From Undibacterium sp. KW1 (lineage in GTDB: Bacteria; Pseudomonadota; Gammaproteobacteria; Burkholderiales; Burkholderiaceae_D): a stretch of DNA of 64,000 bases. Position numbers and translations under genes: made by a program. How positions within the stretch are numbered: position 1 is the first letter of the stretch; the number at the start of each line of letters is the position of its first letter. The stretch covers positions 2,852,001 to 2,916,000 of the forward strand of contig NZ_AP018439.1 in the NCBI RefSeq assembly GCF_009937955.1, read 5' to 3'. A model generated the notes under the pieces. That model was not told the DNA's origin and searched no databases. It was given only the letters and a program-made list of their open reading frames with translations. Of this stretch, positions 36,775 to 45,676 are shown in pieces.

Positions 36775-39700
36775 ATGAACTCAGTAGTACGGTCAGGATT
36801 GACGACCTTGGTATTGACCTGCAGCGTGTGCCTGGCACATGCGCAAATGCAGAATACTGCACCACCGCAAAATTCGTCTCAAAATCCACCAGTCACTGGT
36901 GATGCCCTGATGGATAGTTTCGGGCTGACCAGTACCAACAAGGTCCAGACCAATAGTACGGTTGCCCCACCGAATGCCAACCCCAAAGTGATTCCGCTGA
37001 AGGGTGACACCAGCTTCCTGATGTCGGCCTTTCCTTCTACATCACAAAACAAGCTCAGCCTGTTTACTTCTTATGATGGCACCAGCTTTGCACCACTTGC
37101 CTCAGAAGCGTATACACCACCACAAGGCCTGCTACGTGATCCATCGATTTTGCATGCAGATGATGGCTATTATTATGTGATTTACACGACCGGCTGGACT
37201 GGCGATACCTTTGGTGTCGCCAAAAGTCGCGACCTGCGCCACTGGCAGCATGTACGTGACGTGCGCCTGCAATTGCCGGACGCGAATACCAAAATCAGCA
37301 ATGTCTGGGCACCCGAATGGTTCACCGACAGCGATGGCACGGTCCACATCGTCGTGTCCGTATCTACACAGGGAACCAAAGGTCCCTTTGGGGCCTATGT
37401 GCTGCATGCGCTGGACAAGACATACGCCAATTTCTCGCCAGCCCAGGCCATGGCAGGTCTGCAAAATAATTACATTGATACTTTCCCCGTCAAGGACGGG
37501 TCACGCTATGTGGTTTTCACTAAAAATGAAACCAGCAAATACATAGAAATGGCGACAGCCCCTGCCCTTGCTGGCCCTTGGAAAGTGGAAAAAACTGGCG
37601 ACTGGGCAGGCTGGGGCAAGCCCTCGGAAGGTCAGGCTCTGGTCAAGCTGAAAAATGGCGGCTGGCGCATTTACTTTGACGACTATACGACCAAGCATTA
37701 CTGGTATTCTGACAGCAAGGACAATTTCAAAACCTGGACAACCAAGCAGGAACTGGGGGGTGTATCGGGCGCGGTGCGCCACTTCACTGTCATCAGCGAA
37801 CCTACCAAAGTCCTGGAACAGGCCACTGCCGCAAAATCGCCAGCGAGAAAGATCACCTGGGATAAACACTCGCTGATGATAGACGGCAAAAGGGAAATGA
37901 TCTGGGCAGGTGAATTTCACCCTTTCCGCTTACCCAATCCCTCACTGTGGCGTGATGTCATACAAAAAATGAAAGCCACCGGCCTGAACACTGTAGCCAT
38001 CTACTTTGACTGGGGTTATCACTCGTCACGCCCGAATCAATATGATTTTTCCAGCATACGCAATGTAGAACTGGCGATAGAAATGGCCGAACAGGAAGGC
38101 ATGTATGTCATTGCCCGCCCGGGCCCCTATGTGAATGCGGAACTGACACTGGGCGGTTTCCCTGGCTATCTGGCCAGGCAAAAAGCGATTGCCCGTACTG
38201 ATGCTGCCGAATACATGCAGTCTGCAGATGAATGGCTGACCCAGATTGACGCGATTATCGCGCGCCATCAAATCACCACTGGTGGCGGCACTGTCATTGC
38301 CTATCAGCTGGAAAACGAGTTATCAAATACCTCGGATACGCATAAGCGCTACATGCAACACCTGGCAGACAAAGCCAGGGCCGATGGCATCAGCGTACCG
38401 CTGTTCCACAATTCTGCAGGTCGTCTGCCGAACTGGACGCCACCCAATTCCAGCGCACCCTATGCGGTGCCAGGCCCCACCGATTTGTACAGTTTTGACG
38501 GCTACCCGGGTGGTGGCTGTACCAATACCAAAGAAATTGGCAAACCGAATGTCGTGCCCAACTGGGGCATGTATGGTGAAATTCCCGCCAATACCGGATC
38601 CGGGCCGGTCAAGATTGGTGCCCTCGCGTCTCCCAATACGCCAGGCTTTGCGGCAGAAATGGGCGGCGGCTGGTTTGATTTCTGGGGCAGCGTCGGCACC
38701 TATGATTGTACCGCGCAACGCACCGGATCGAATTATGTACGCACTTTCTACGGCGCTAATTTGATCAATGGCATTTCCATCCATTCCATTTATATGATGT
38801 ATGGCGGCACATCATGGGGCTGGCTGCCAGCGCAGGTCGTGTATACTTCTTACGATTACGGTGCTGCCATCGACGAAGGCCGTGGCTTGCGCGAAAAAGC
38901 CTTGACACTGAAGCAGATGGGGCACTTTGTGGATGCCGCCAAATCCGTGTTAAGCGCCATGGATAAAGGCGAGGCAATCACTGCATCCAATCCTGCGGTC
39001 AAGCTTTATCACAATATCAGTCCTGTCAACGGCGCGCACCTGATTTTCGCCATTCATACCAAGACCGATTCAACCACAGAAGAACTGTTCAGCTTCAAGC
39101 TCACTACACGCGATGGCAGCTACCAGATCCCGCAAGCGGGTACTTTGCGTATCAAGGACCAGAACGTCAAACTGCTGTTATCAGACTATGCACTGGAGCG
39201 CCAGCATCTGGTCTACACCACATCCGATACCCAGACCCACCTGCGACAGGATGAGCGCGATATCGCCTTGCTGTATGGCCGCAAAGGCGAAGATGGCGAA
39301 ACCGTATTGCGTTATCAATCACAGCCAAAGGTCGAAGTACTGGAAGGTGCAGCCAATGCAGTGTTTGATCCTAAAAACGGCGATCTGCGGTTGAATTATG
39401 TACACAAGGATTTGATACGCGTACGCATCAGTGGTGGTGGCAAAGCAGATTTACTGCTGTTGCTTGCAGACGATGAAACAGGTCGTAACTTCTGGCGTCA
39501 GGAAACCGCACACGGCCCTGTCCTTGAGCGTTCTCCAGCACTGGTGCGCCAGGCCAATGTGCAAGGCAACACCCTGCACCTGAGCGGCGATACCCACGAA
39601 AGTAGTAAGCTGGACATATGGGCACCAAAAGCCGTCACACAAATCACCTGGAATACTGCCTCCATCACCAGCAACAAAAATGCCGATGGTAGTTTGTCGA

Positions 39701-40806
39701 CTGAGCCCCTGGCTGGCCCTGCTGACATTGTTTTACCAAAACTGATGCAACAGACATGGATGCGTCGCATGGATTCGCCAGAGGCAGCCAAAGTCTTTGA
39801 CGACAGCAAATGGCGCAAGACTGACCTGACCACCACGGCTGCAACCGTGAAGACCACACCTCCTGCTGGTCAACCCATACTCAGCATGAGTGATTATGGC
39901 TTTCACCATGGCGATGTCTGGTACCGTGGCAATTTCAAAGTGCAGGCTGGCAAACCACTGCCTGAACAATTGGAAATAAGCTATGGCGGTGGTGGTGCAG
40001 GTTTCATGCAACTGTGGCTGGACGGTGTCTACATCGGTGAAAATGAAATGCCAACCGGAAAACCCAAGCCAGATAACTGGGGCACGGCCAGCTTCAAGCT
40101 GTCTGCCGAAGCATTGCATGTGGGCGAACACGTACTGTCGGTCATGGTCAGAAATAATTCCCACAACTGGGATCTGGCAGCGGATGACGAACATAAAGTT
40201 GCACGTGGCTTGATCAGTGCGTCACTGACGCATGACATCAAAGAGAAATTTGCCACACCAATTACCTGGAAAATCCAGGGCAATAAAGGCGGTGAAGAAA
40301 TTGCTGACCTGGTACGTGGTCCCATGAATAACGGCGGCCTCTATGGTGAACGTGCAGGCTGGTATTTGCCGGTCAGCAGTAAGGCTGAGTCCAAACCAGA
40401 CAACGGCGGCTGGGGAAAAGCCAGTCCAGATGCGGCGCCACCAGCGGCAGGTACTTATTGGTTACGTACCAATTTCACCCTGGATATGCCGACAGGTCAT
40501 GATGTACAACTGGGTCTGGCCATAGGCGATACCAGCCAGCCACGTTCTGACCGCAGAAACCGTGTCCTGATTTTCGTCAATGGCTGGAATATGGGAAATT
40601 TCATTTCTCATATAGGCCCGCAGCGTCTCTTCATCCTGCCACCAGGCATATTGAATCCGAATGGTGAAAATACGCTTACCTTGGCAGTCAGTACAGATGG
40701 CAAGGCTGCCAATGCACTGGAGCCGCTGGAATTGGTCAAGATACGCGCCGCCCGTGGCGGCGTACCGCTGGAGCTGGTCCCAAGCCCTTCCAACCTGCAA
40801 CGCTGA
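36775..40806 (+). CDS. GH43-GH35 fusion glycosidase
   Basis: This secreted protein of about 1343 residues (Sec signal ending CLAHAQ) joins two catalytic modules. Residues about 60-365 form a GH43-like propeller with the expected triad: Asp122 (RDPSI), Asp235 (NYIDTF) and Glu285 (PSEGQAL). Residues about 380-750 are a GH35 beta-galactosidase barrel with acid/base Glu515 (QLENEL) and nucleophile Glu628 (AAEMGGGWF), and the RPGPYVNAELTLGG strand. The rest is GH35-type jelly-roll domains. It probably removes galactose and arabinose side chains from RG-I. AGAAGGA precedes adjacent ATGs at 36772 and 36775. The stop overlaps the next ATG by one base. Confidence 0.86.
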   Translation: MNSVVRSGLTTLVLTCSVCLAHAQMQNTAPPQNSSQNPPVTGDALMDSFGLTSTNKVQTNSTVAPPNANPKVIPLKGDTSFLMSAFPSTSQNKLSLFTSYDGTSFAPLASEAYTPPQGLLRDPSILHADDGYYYVIYTTGWTGDTFGVAKSRDLRHWQHVRDVRLQLPDANTKISNVWAPEWFTDSDGTVHIVVSVSTQGTKGPFGAYVLHALDKTYANFSPAQAMAGLQNNYIDTFPVKDGSRYVVFTKNETSKYIEMATAPALAGPWKVEKTGDWAGWGKPSEGQALVKLKNGGWRIYFDDYTTKHYWYSDSKDNFKTWTTKQELGGVSGAVRHFTVISEPTKVLEQATAAKSPARKITWDKHSLMIDGKREMIWAGEFHPFRLPNPSLWRDVIQKMKATGLNTVAIYFDWGYHSSRPNQYDFSSIRNVELAIEMAEQEGMYVIARPGPYVNAELTLGGFPGYLARQKAIARTDAAEYMQSADEWLTQIDAIIARHQITTGGGTVIAYQLENELSNTSDTHKRYMQHLADKARADGISVPLFHNSAGRLPNWTPPNSSAPYAVPGPTDLYSFDGYPGGGCTNTKEIGKPNVVPNWGMYGEIPANTGSGPVKIGALASPNTPGFAAEMGGGWFDFWGSVGTYDCTAQRTGSNYVRTFYGANLINGISIHSIYMMYGGTSWGWLPAQVVYTSYDYGAAIDEGRGLREKALTLKQMGHFVDAAKSVLSAMDKGEAITASNPAVKLYHNISPVNGAHLIFAIHTKTDSTTEELFSFKLTTRDGSYQIPQAGTLRIKDQNVKLLLSDYALERQHLVYTTSDTQTHLRQDERDIALLYGRKGEDGETVLRYQSQPKVEVLEGAANAVFDPKNGDLRLNYVHKDLIRVRISGGGKADLLLLLADDETGRNFWRQETAHGPVLERSPALVRQANVQGNTLHLSGDTHESSKLDIWAPKAVTQITWNTASITSNKNADGSLSTEPLAGPADIVLPKLMQQTWMRRMDSPEAAKVFDDSKWRKTDLTTTAATVKTTPPAGQPILSMSDYGFHHGDVWYRGNFKVQAGKPLPEQLEISYGGGGAGFMQLWLDGVYIGENEMPTGKPKPDNWGTASFKLSAEALHVGEHVLSVMVRNNSHNWDLAADDEHKVARGLISASLTHDIKEKFATPITWKIQGNKGGEEIADLVRGPMNNGGLYGERAGWYLPVSSKAESKPDNGGWGKASPDAAPPAAGTYWLRTNFTLDMPTGHDVQLGLAIGDTSQPRSDRRNRVLIFVNGWNMGNFISHIGPQRLFILPPGILNPNGENTLTLAVSTDGKAANALEPLELVKIRAARGGVPLELVPSPSNLQR

Positions 40807-40829
40807 TGACAAACGGGAAATCTGCACCT

Positions 40830-42731
40830 ATGAAAATCCATCATGTATTGACCGGCACCCTGGTAGTCGCCAGCCTGGCTGGTGTTTGCAGCAGTCAGGT
40901 GCAGGCCGAAGCGACCACTGTCGCTGCTAAAGCGAAAACCATAAGCCCTGCCAGCGCATCGCTGCGTGGCAAGCAGATGGAAAAACTCGATCGCGGGGTT
41001 ATCGCCATCAACACTGGCAAGGCCAATTTCATCAGTTGGCGCTTGTTGGGAACCGATCCAGAGAATATCAGTTTCAATATTTATCGCGGACAGGAGAAAT
41101 TAAACCGAGTACCCCAGCAAGTAACCAATTACGCCGATGACACAGGTACACCTGCCAGCAGCTACACCATACGTCCAGTCATTGACGGTGCTGAATTACT
41201 CGCAGATGCGCCCAAAAGTACGTGGAGGAATTTGTATAAAACCATACCCGTACAAAAACCGGCCGATGGCATTACCCCTGATGGATCAAGTTACAGCTAT
41301 GTACTGAATGATGGCTCTGCAGCAGATCTCGACGGTGACGGCGAGTATGAACTCATCGTTAAATGGCAACCCACCAACGCCAAGGATAATTCCCAGGCAG
41401 GCTACACCGGCAATACCTACGTGGATGCCTACAAGCTTGATGGAAAACTATTGTGGCGCATTGATCTGGGCAAGAATATACGCGCCGGCGCACATTACAC
41501 CACCTTCCTGACGTATGACTTTGATGGTGATGGCAAGGCAGAAGTCATGATGAAAACTGCTGATGGCACCATAGATGGCAAGGGTAAAGTCATCGGCAAT
41601 GCTGCTGTCGATTATCGTAATGATAAAGGCTATATTTTATCTGGACCAGAATACCTGACAGTCTTCAATGGCATGACCGGTGCTGCCATGGCCAGCACCA
41701 GCTATATCCCGGCACGCGGCGATGTTGCGGCCTGGGGTGATGTCTATGGCAACCGGGTAGATCGCTTTCTTGGCGCGGTGGCATTTCTGGATGGAGAACG
41801 TCCAAGCGCTGTCTTTTCGCGTGGCTACTACACCCGTGCAGTGATTGCGGCCTGGGACTGGCGCGATGGCAAACTCACCAGCCGCTGGACCTTTGACAGC
41901 GATATCGAAGGCGGCCCGGTCAATCACCAGGGTGCGCACTGGATGTCGGTGGCCGATGTCGATGGTGACGGCAAGGATGATCTCATCTATGGTGCTGCCA
42001 CTATAGGCAGCAACGGCAAAATGTTATACAGCACTGGTCTGTGCCATGGTGATGCACTGCATGTAGGCAAGCTTGCCCCCAATCGCCCAGGACAGCAAAT
42101 TTACATGGTACATGAAACGCCAAGCTGCTATGGCGCACACGGACTGGAAATGCATGATGCCGCTACCGGGAAAATACTCTGGAGCGTAGATGGCAAAGGT
42201 GCCGATGTCGGTCGTGGCGTATGTATGGACATAGATCCTGCTTATCCCGGTGAAGAATGCTGGGGATCAGTCGGTGGACTGATGAGCGCCGCAGGCGTGG
42301 AAATTTCACCCCAGCATCCACGGCGCGTCAACTTCGCAGTATGGTGGGATGGTGATCTCTTGCGTGAATCGCTGGATGGCACCCTGATAGAAAAATGGAA
42401 TCCAAAAGCCTTCGTCTTCGAACGTTTACTGAATGGTGCGACTTATAATGCCGCATCCAATAATGGTACCAAAGCAACGCCTGTGCTGTCGGCTGACTTG
42501 TTTGGTGACTGGCGTGAAGAAGTCGTATGGAGAAATAATGACAGCACTGCCCTGCTGATATTCAGCACCACCATACCGACAACGCATCGTATCACCAGCC
42601 TGATGCACAATCCACAATACAGGATGCAGGTGGCAGGACAAAATGCCGGGTACAACCAACCTCCACACCCCAGTTTCTACCTCGGTGATGGCATGGTCGT
42701 GACCAAACCAGAGCTCATACATACACCCTGA
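40830..42731 (+). CDS. rhamnogalacturonan lyase (PL11)
   Basis: The protein of about 633 residues has a Sec signal peptide and the complete eight-bladed propeller of PL11: RGVIAINTGKANFISWRLLG, NISFNIYRGQEKLN, then calcium-binding Asp-rich turns (DLDGDGEYELIVKW, DFDGDGKAEVMMKTADG, DVDGDGKDDLIYG) and the C-terminal DLFGDWREEVVWR. The family cleaves the RG-I backbone at Rha-GalA bonds by beta-elimination with Ca2+, giving unsaturated ends that the GH105 enzyme removes. It could start at ATG 40806, overlapping the GH35 stop, or at 40830, which gives a tidier signal peptide; neither has a strong ribosome site. Confidence 0.93.
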   Translation: MKIHHVLTGTLVVASLAGVCSSQVQAEATTVAAKAKTISPASASLRGKQMEKLDRGVIAINTGKANFISWRLLGTDPENISFNIYRGQEKLNRVPQQVTNYADDTGTPASSYTIRPVIDGAELLADAPKSTWRNLYKTIPVQKPADGITPDGSSYSYVLNDGSAADLDGDGEYELIVKWQPTNAKDNSQAGYTGNTYVDAYKLDGKLLWRIDLGKNIRAGAHYTTFLTYDFDGDGKAEVMMKTADGTIDGKGKVIGNAAVDYRNDKGYILSGPEYLTVFNGMTGAAMASTSYIPARGDVAAWGDVYGNRVDRFLGAVAFLDGERPSAVFSRGYYTRAVIAAWDWRDGKLTSRWTFDSDIEGGPVNHQGAHWMSVADVDGDGKDDLIYGAATIGSNGKMLYSTGLCHGDALHVGKLAPNRPGQQIYMVHETPSCYGAHGLEMHDAATGKILWSVDGKGADVGRGVCMDIDPAYPGEECWGSVGGLMSAAGVEISPQHPRRVNFAVWWDGDLLRESLDGTLIEKWNPKAFVFERLLNGATYNAASNNGTKATPVLSADLFGDWREEVVWRNNDSTALLIFSTTIPTTHRITSLMHNPQYRMQVAGQNAGYNQPPHPSFYLGDGMVVTKPELIHTP

Positions 42732-42790
42732 TTTTCCATGCGCGATCAAGCAACAGGCACAGCTATCTCCAGATTTATAAGTAACGGATA

Positions 42791-45556
42791 ATGTATAAAT
42801 TAACACGTCGCAGCTTCATCAAAACAACGGCAGCCACAGCGCTTGTCAGTCATTTGCCCACTCTGCAGGCGCAGAATCTGTCTGCGGGTAATACAGGCAT
42901 GGAAGTAAAGGCAGATGAGTTTATACGCCTGAACTGGCTGGAAGGAAAACCACCGCAAGTATTGACAGGCGCAACAGTAGGCGTGCCATGGCCACGAGGC
43001 AAGATAGCCAAAAGCCAGCAGTTTCAATTGATTAATCAGGATGGCAAAGACTTGCCTACTCAAAGCTGGCCTCTGGCATATTGGCCTGATGGCACCTTGA
43101 AGTGGACTGCTCATGCCGTAGCCGCAGGTGTCAGCCTGGGTTCGGAATTGCAGGTCAAACCTGTAGCAAAAACTGCCCTATCCCCTGAAAAATTCGTCAG
43201 CGTCAGGCAAAGTAAAGATGGGTATCTGATAGATACCGGCGTGATGGTATGTGAAGTAGCCAGTCAGGGTGCACAGTTTATCCGCAGTGTGCAGCGTGAT
43301 GGCAAAGAAATCATGCGCAATGGCCATCTGGTCGTCATCAGCGATGATCAGCCAAATGGAGAAAGCGGCACCACCCGCCAGCACAATTACATCAGCGATA
43401 TCAGTCAGGTCAGTCTTGAACAAAATGGCCCGGTACGTGCGGTGCTGAAGGTGGAAGGCATGCACAAGGATGCCAAACGGGCCTGGCTACCTTTCGTGCT
43501 CAGGCTGTATTTCTATGCAGGCGCGGACACCATACGTGTCATGCACAGCTTTGTTTATAATGGCGATGAGCAACGCGATTTCTTGCGCGGCATAGGCTTG
43601 CGCTTCGACGTCCCCATGCGTGATGCGCTGTATGATAGGCATGTGCGGTTTGCCGGTGAAAATGCCGGCTTATGGGCAGAAGGTGTGCGTAATATGACCG
43701 GTCTGCGCCGTGACCCTGGCCCCGCAGTACGCAATGCCCAACTTGCAGGGCTTGCCTGCCCACCACTGACACAGTTCCCTGATGTTATACAGCGCCTGAT
43801 CCATCTGGTACCGGCATGGGGTGATTACACCCTGTCACAACAATCAGCAGACGGCTTCAAGATACGCAAACGAACTAAATCCGGTTACGGCTGGGTAGAA
43901 GCCGCCTGGGGACACAGATCACCCGGCACCGGCTATATAGGTGGTATCAGTGGCGGCGTCGCTTTTGGCTTGCGCGATTTCTGGCAGCGTCACCCTACTC
44001 AACTGGATATCCGTCAAGCGCATACCGACACCGCCCAGGTCACCGTCTGGATGTGGTCGCCCGATGCACCGGCTATGGATCTGCGCTTTTATCATGATGG
44101 CATGGGTATGGAAACCCATGATCAGGAACGCGAAGGCCTGGAAATCACTTATGAAGATTATGAAAAAGGCTTTGGCAGCCCCATGGGTGTGGCACGCAGT
44201 AGCGAAATAACCCTATGGGTATGTGCGGCCACGCCTTCAAGAGAAAAGCTGGTACAATTTGCCGAAGCGGTACAAACACCACCGCAACTGGTGGCAAAGC
44301 CCAGCCATTTCCTGGCGACCGGCGTGTTTGGCGGATTGTGGAGTTTGCCTGATCGCTCGCATCCGGTAAAAGCCGCGATTGAAGACCAGCTCGATTTCCG
44401 CTTTAATTTCTATAAGGAACAGGTAGAACAACGTCACTGGTATGGCTTCTGGGATTTTGGTGATATCCGCCACAGCTATGATCTGGACCGGCATGAATGG
44501 CGTTATGACGTCGGTGGCTTTGCCTGGGATAATTCTGAACTATCCCCAGACCTTTGGCTTTGGTATTCCTTTCTGCGCACCGGACGGGCAGACATCTTCC
44601 GTTTTGCCGAAGCCATGGTCAGGCACACCAGCGAAGTCGATACCCATCACCTGGGGCAATTTGCCGGCCTGGGTTCTCGCCACAATGTACAGCACTGGGG
44701 CTGTAGCGCAAAGCAGTTGCGCATCAGTGCCGCCGTCTATCGCCGCTTTTATTACTACCTGACAGCAGATGAACGCATAGGCGACATCATGCATTCATTA
44801 ATAGACGCCGACAAAAAACTGGAGAGCACAGACCCGGCGCGCAAACTAAAGCCCAGGGAAGACATCAGCAATATCAAGGCACATGCCGGTTTCGGTACAG
44901 ACTGGGGTTCACTCGCTGGTAACTGGCTGACCGAATGGGAACGCAGCGGTGACATCAAATACCGCAACAAGATATTGACCGGCATGCGTGACATTGCCGG
45001 CATGCCCCACGGCTTTTTCAATGGTAACAGCTTTGCCTATGACGCTGACACCAGCCATCTGATCAATGTCTTTGGTAAGCGTGCATCGGCCAGCCATTTG
45101 AATGCTGTCTTTGGCGCAGTAGAAATTTTTGCCGAACTGGTGACCCTGACTGACGAACCCGGGTTTGTACAGGCATGGTTACAGTATTGTGAACTCTTCA
45201 ATGCTGGTAAACAGGAGCAGATCAATGCACTGGGCATGCCACATGGTGCGGGCAATGCCTTGCGTAACGGCCATTCCAGACTCACCGCCTACGTCGCCTG
45301 GAAAAACAAAAATCCCGCACTGGCACAGCGTGCCTGGCGCGAGTTTTTTGGTAACCGTGGCGTGCCCGGCCCATTGCTGAAAACCACACGCGTTCAGGGT
45401 GTCAATAGCCTCAATCCCGTCGATGAAGTGCCATGGATTAGCACCAATGACACTGCCCAATGGGGCCTGGCTGCGATACAAAATCTGGCACTGATCGGTG
45501 TGCATATTCCCTCAGTGACGGACCTGAAAAAAATGACTGGTGCAGACCCGGATTGA
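42791..45556 (+). CDS. Tat-exported exo-rhamnogalacturonan lyase-like protein (PcRGLX/PL26-like)
   Basis: This 921-residue protein begins with a twin-arginine signal (LTRRSFIKTTAA). It appears to have three parts: an N-terminal beta-domain (about 40-130, RLNWLEGKPPQVLTGATVGV, WPDGTLKWTAHA), a central beta-sandwich (about 150-480) and an (alpha/alpha)-toroid-like C-terminal half (HHLGQFAGLGSRHNVQHWG, AHAGFGTDWGSLAGNWLTEW). This architecture recalls the Penicillium exo-RG lyase family. Such an enzyme would remove disaccharides from RG-I ends. Family is judged from overall look and context and needs a profile search; a lyase function is inference. Confidence 0.62.
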   Translation: MYKLTRRSFIKTTAATALVSHLPTLQAQNLSAGNTGMEVKADEFIRLNWLEGKPPQVLTGATVGVPWPRGKIAKSQQFQLINQDGKDLPTQSWPLAYWPDGTLKWTAHAVAAGVSLGSELQVKPVAKTALSPEKFVSVRQSKDGYLIDTGVMVCEVASQGAQFIRSVQRDGKEIMRNGHLVVISDDQPNGESGTTRQHNYISDISQVSLEQNGPVRAVLKVEGMHKDAKRAWLPFVLRLYFYAGADTIRVMHSFVYNGDEQRDFLRGIGLRFDVPMRDALYDRHVRFAGENAGLWAEGVRNMTGLRRDPGPAVRNAQLAGLACPPLTQFPDVIQRLIHLVPAWGDYTLSQQSADGFKIRKRTKSGYGWVEAAWGHRSPGTGYIGGISGGVAFGLRDFWQRHPTQLDIRQAHTDTAQVTVWMWSPDAPAMDLRFYHDGMGMETHDQEREGLEITYEDYEKGFGSPMGVARSSEITLWVCAATPSREKLVQFAEAVQTPPQLVAKPSHFLATGVFGGLWSLPDRSHPVKAAIEDQLDFRFNFYKEQVEQRHWYGFWDFGDIRHSYDLDRHEWRYDVGGFAWDNSELSPDLWLWYSFLRTGRADIFRFAEAMVRHTSEVDTHHLGQFAGLGSRHNVQHWGCSAKQLRISAAVYRRFYYYLTADERIGDIMHSLIDADKKLESTDPARKLKPREDISNIKAHAGFGTDWGSLAGNWLTEWERSGDIKYRNKILTGMRDIAGMPHGFFNGNSFAYDADTSHLINVFGKRASASHLNAVFGAVEIFAELVTLTDEPGFVQAWLQYCELFNAGKQEQINALGMPHGAGNALRNGHSRLTAYVAWKNKNPALAQRAWREFFGNRGVPGPLLKTTRVQGVNSLNPVDEVPWISTNDTAQWGLAAIQNLALIGVHIPSVTDLKKMTGADPD

Positions 45557-45676
45557 ACAAATGAAGCATCCGTATCTACTGACAACAAACTGATACAAAG
45601 CAAGTTGAACAAGGCAGACATTTTTACGTCATAGTGTTGGCAATTTCATCTAATGGCACTCTACTAGACCCAAATC

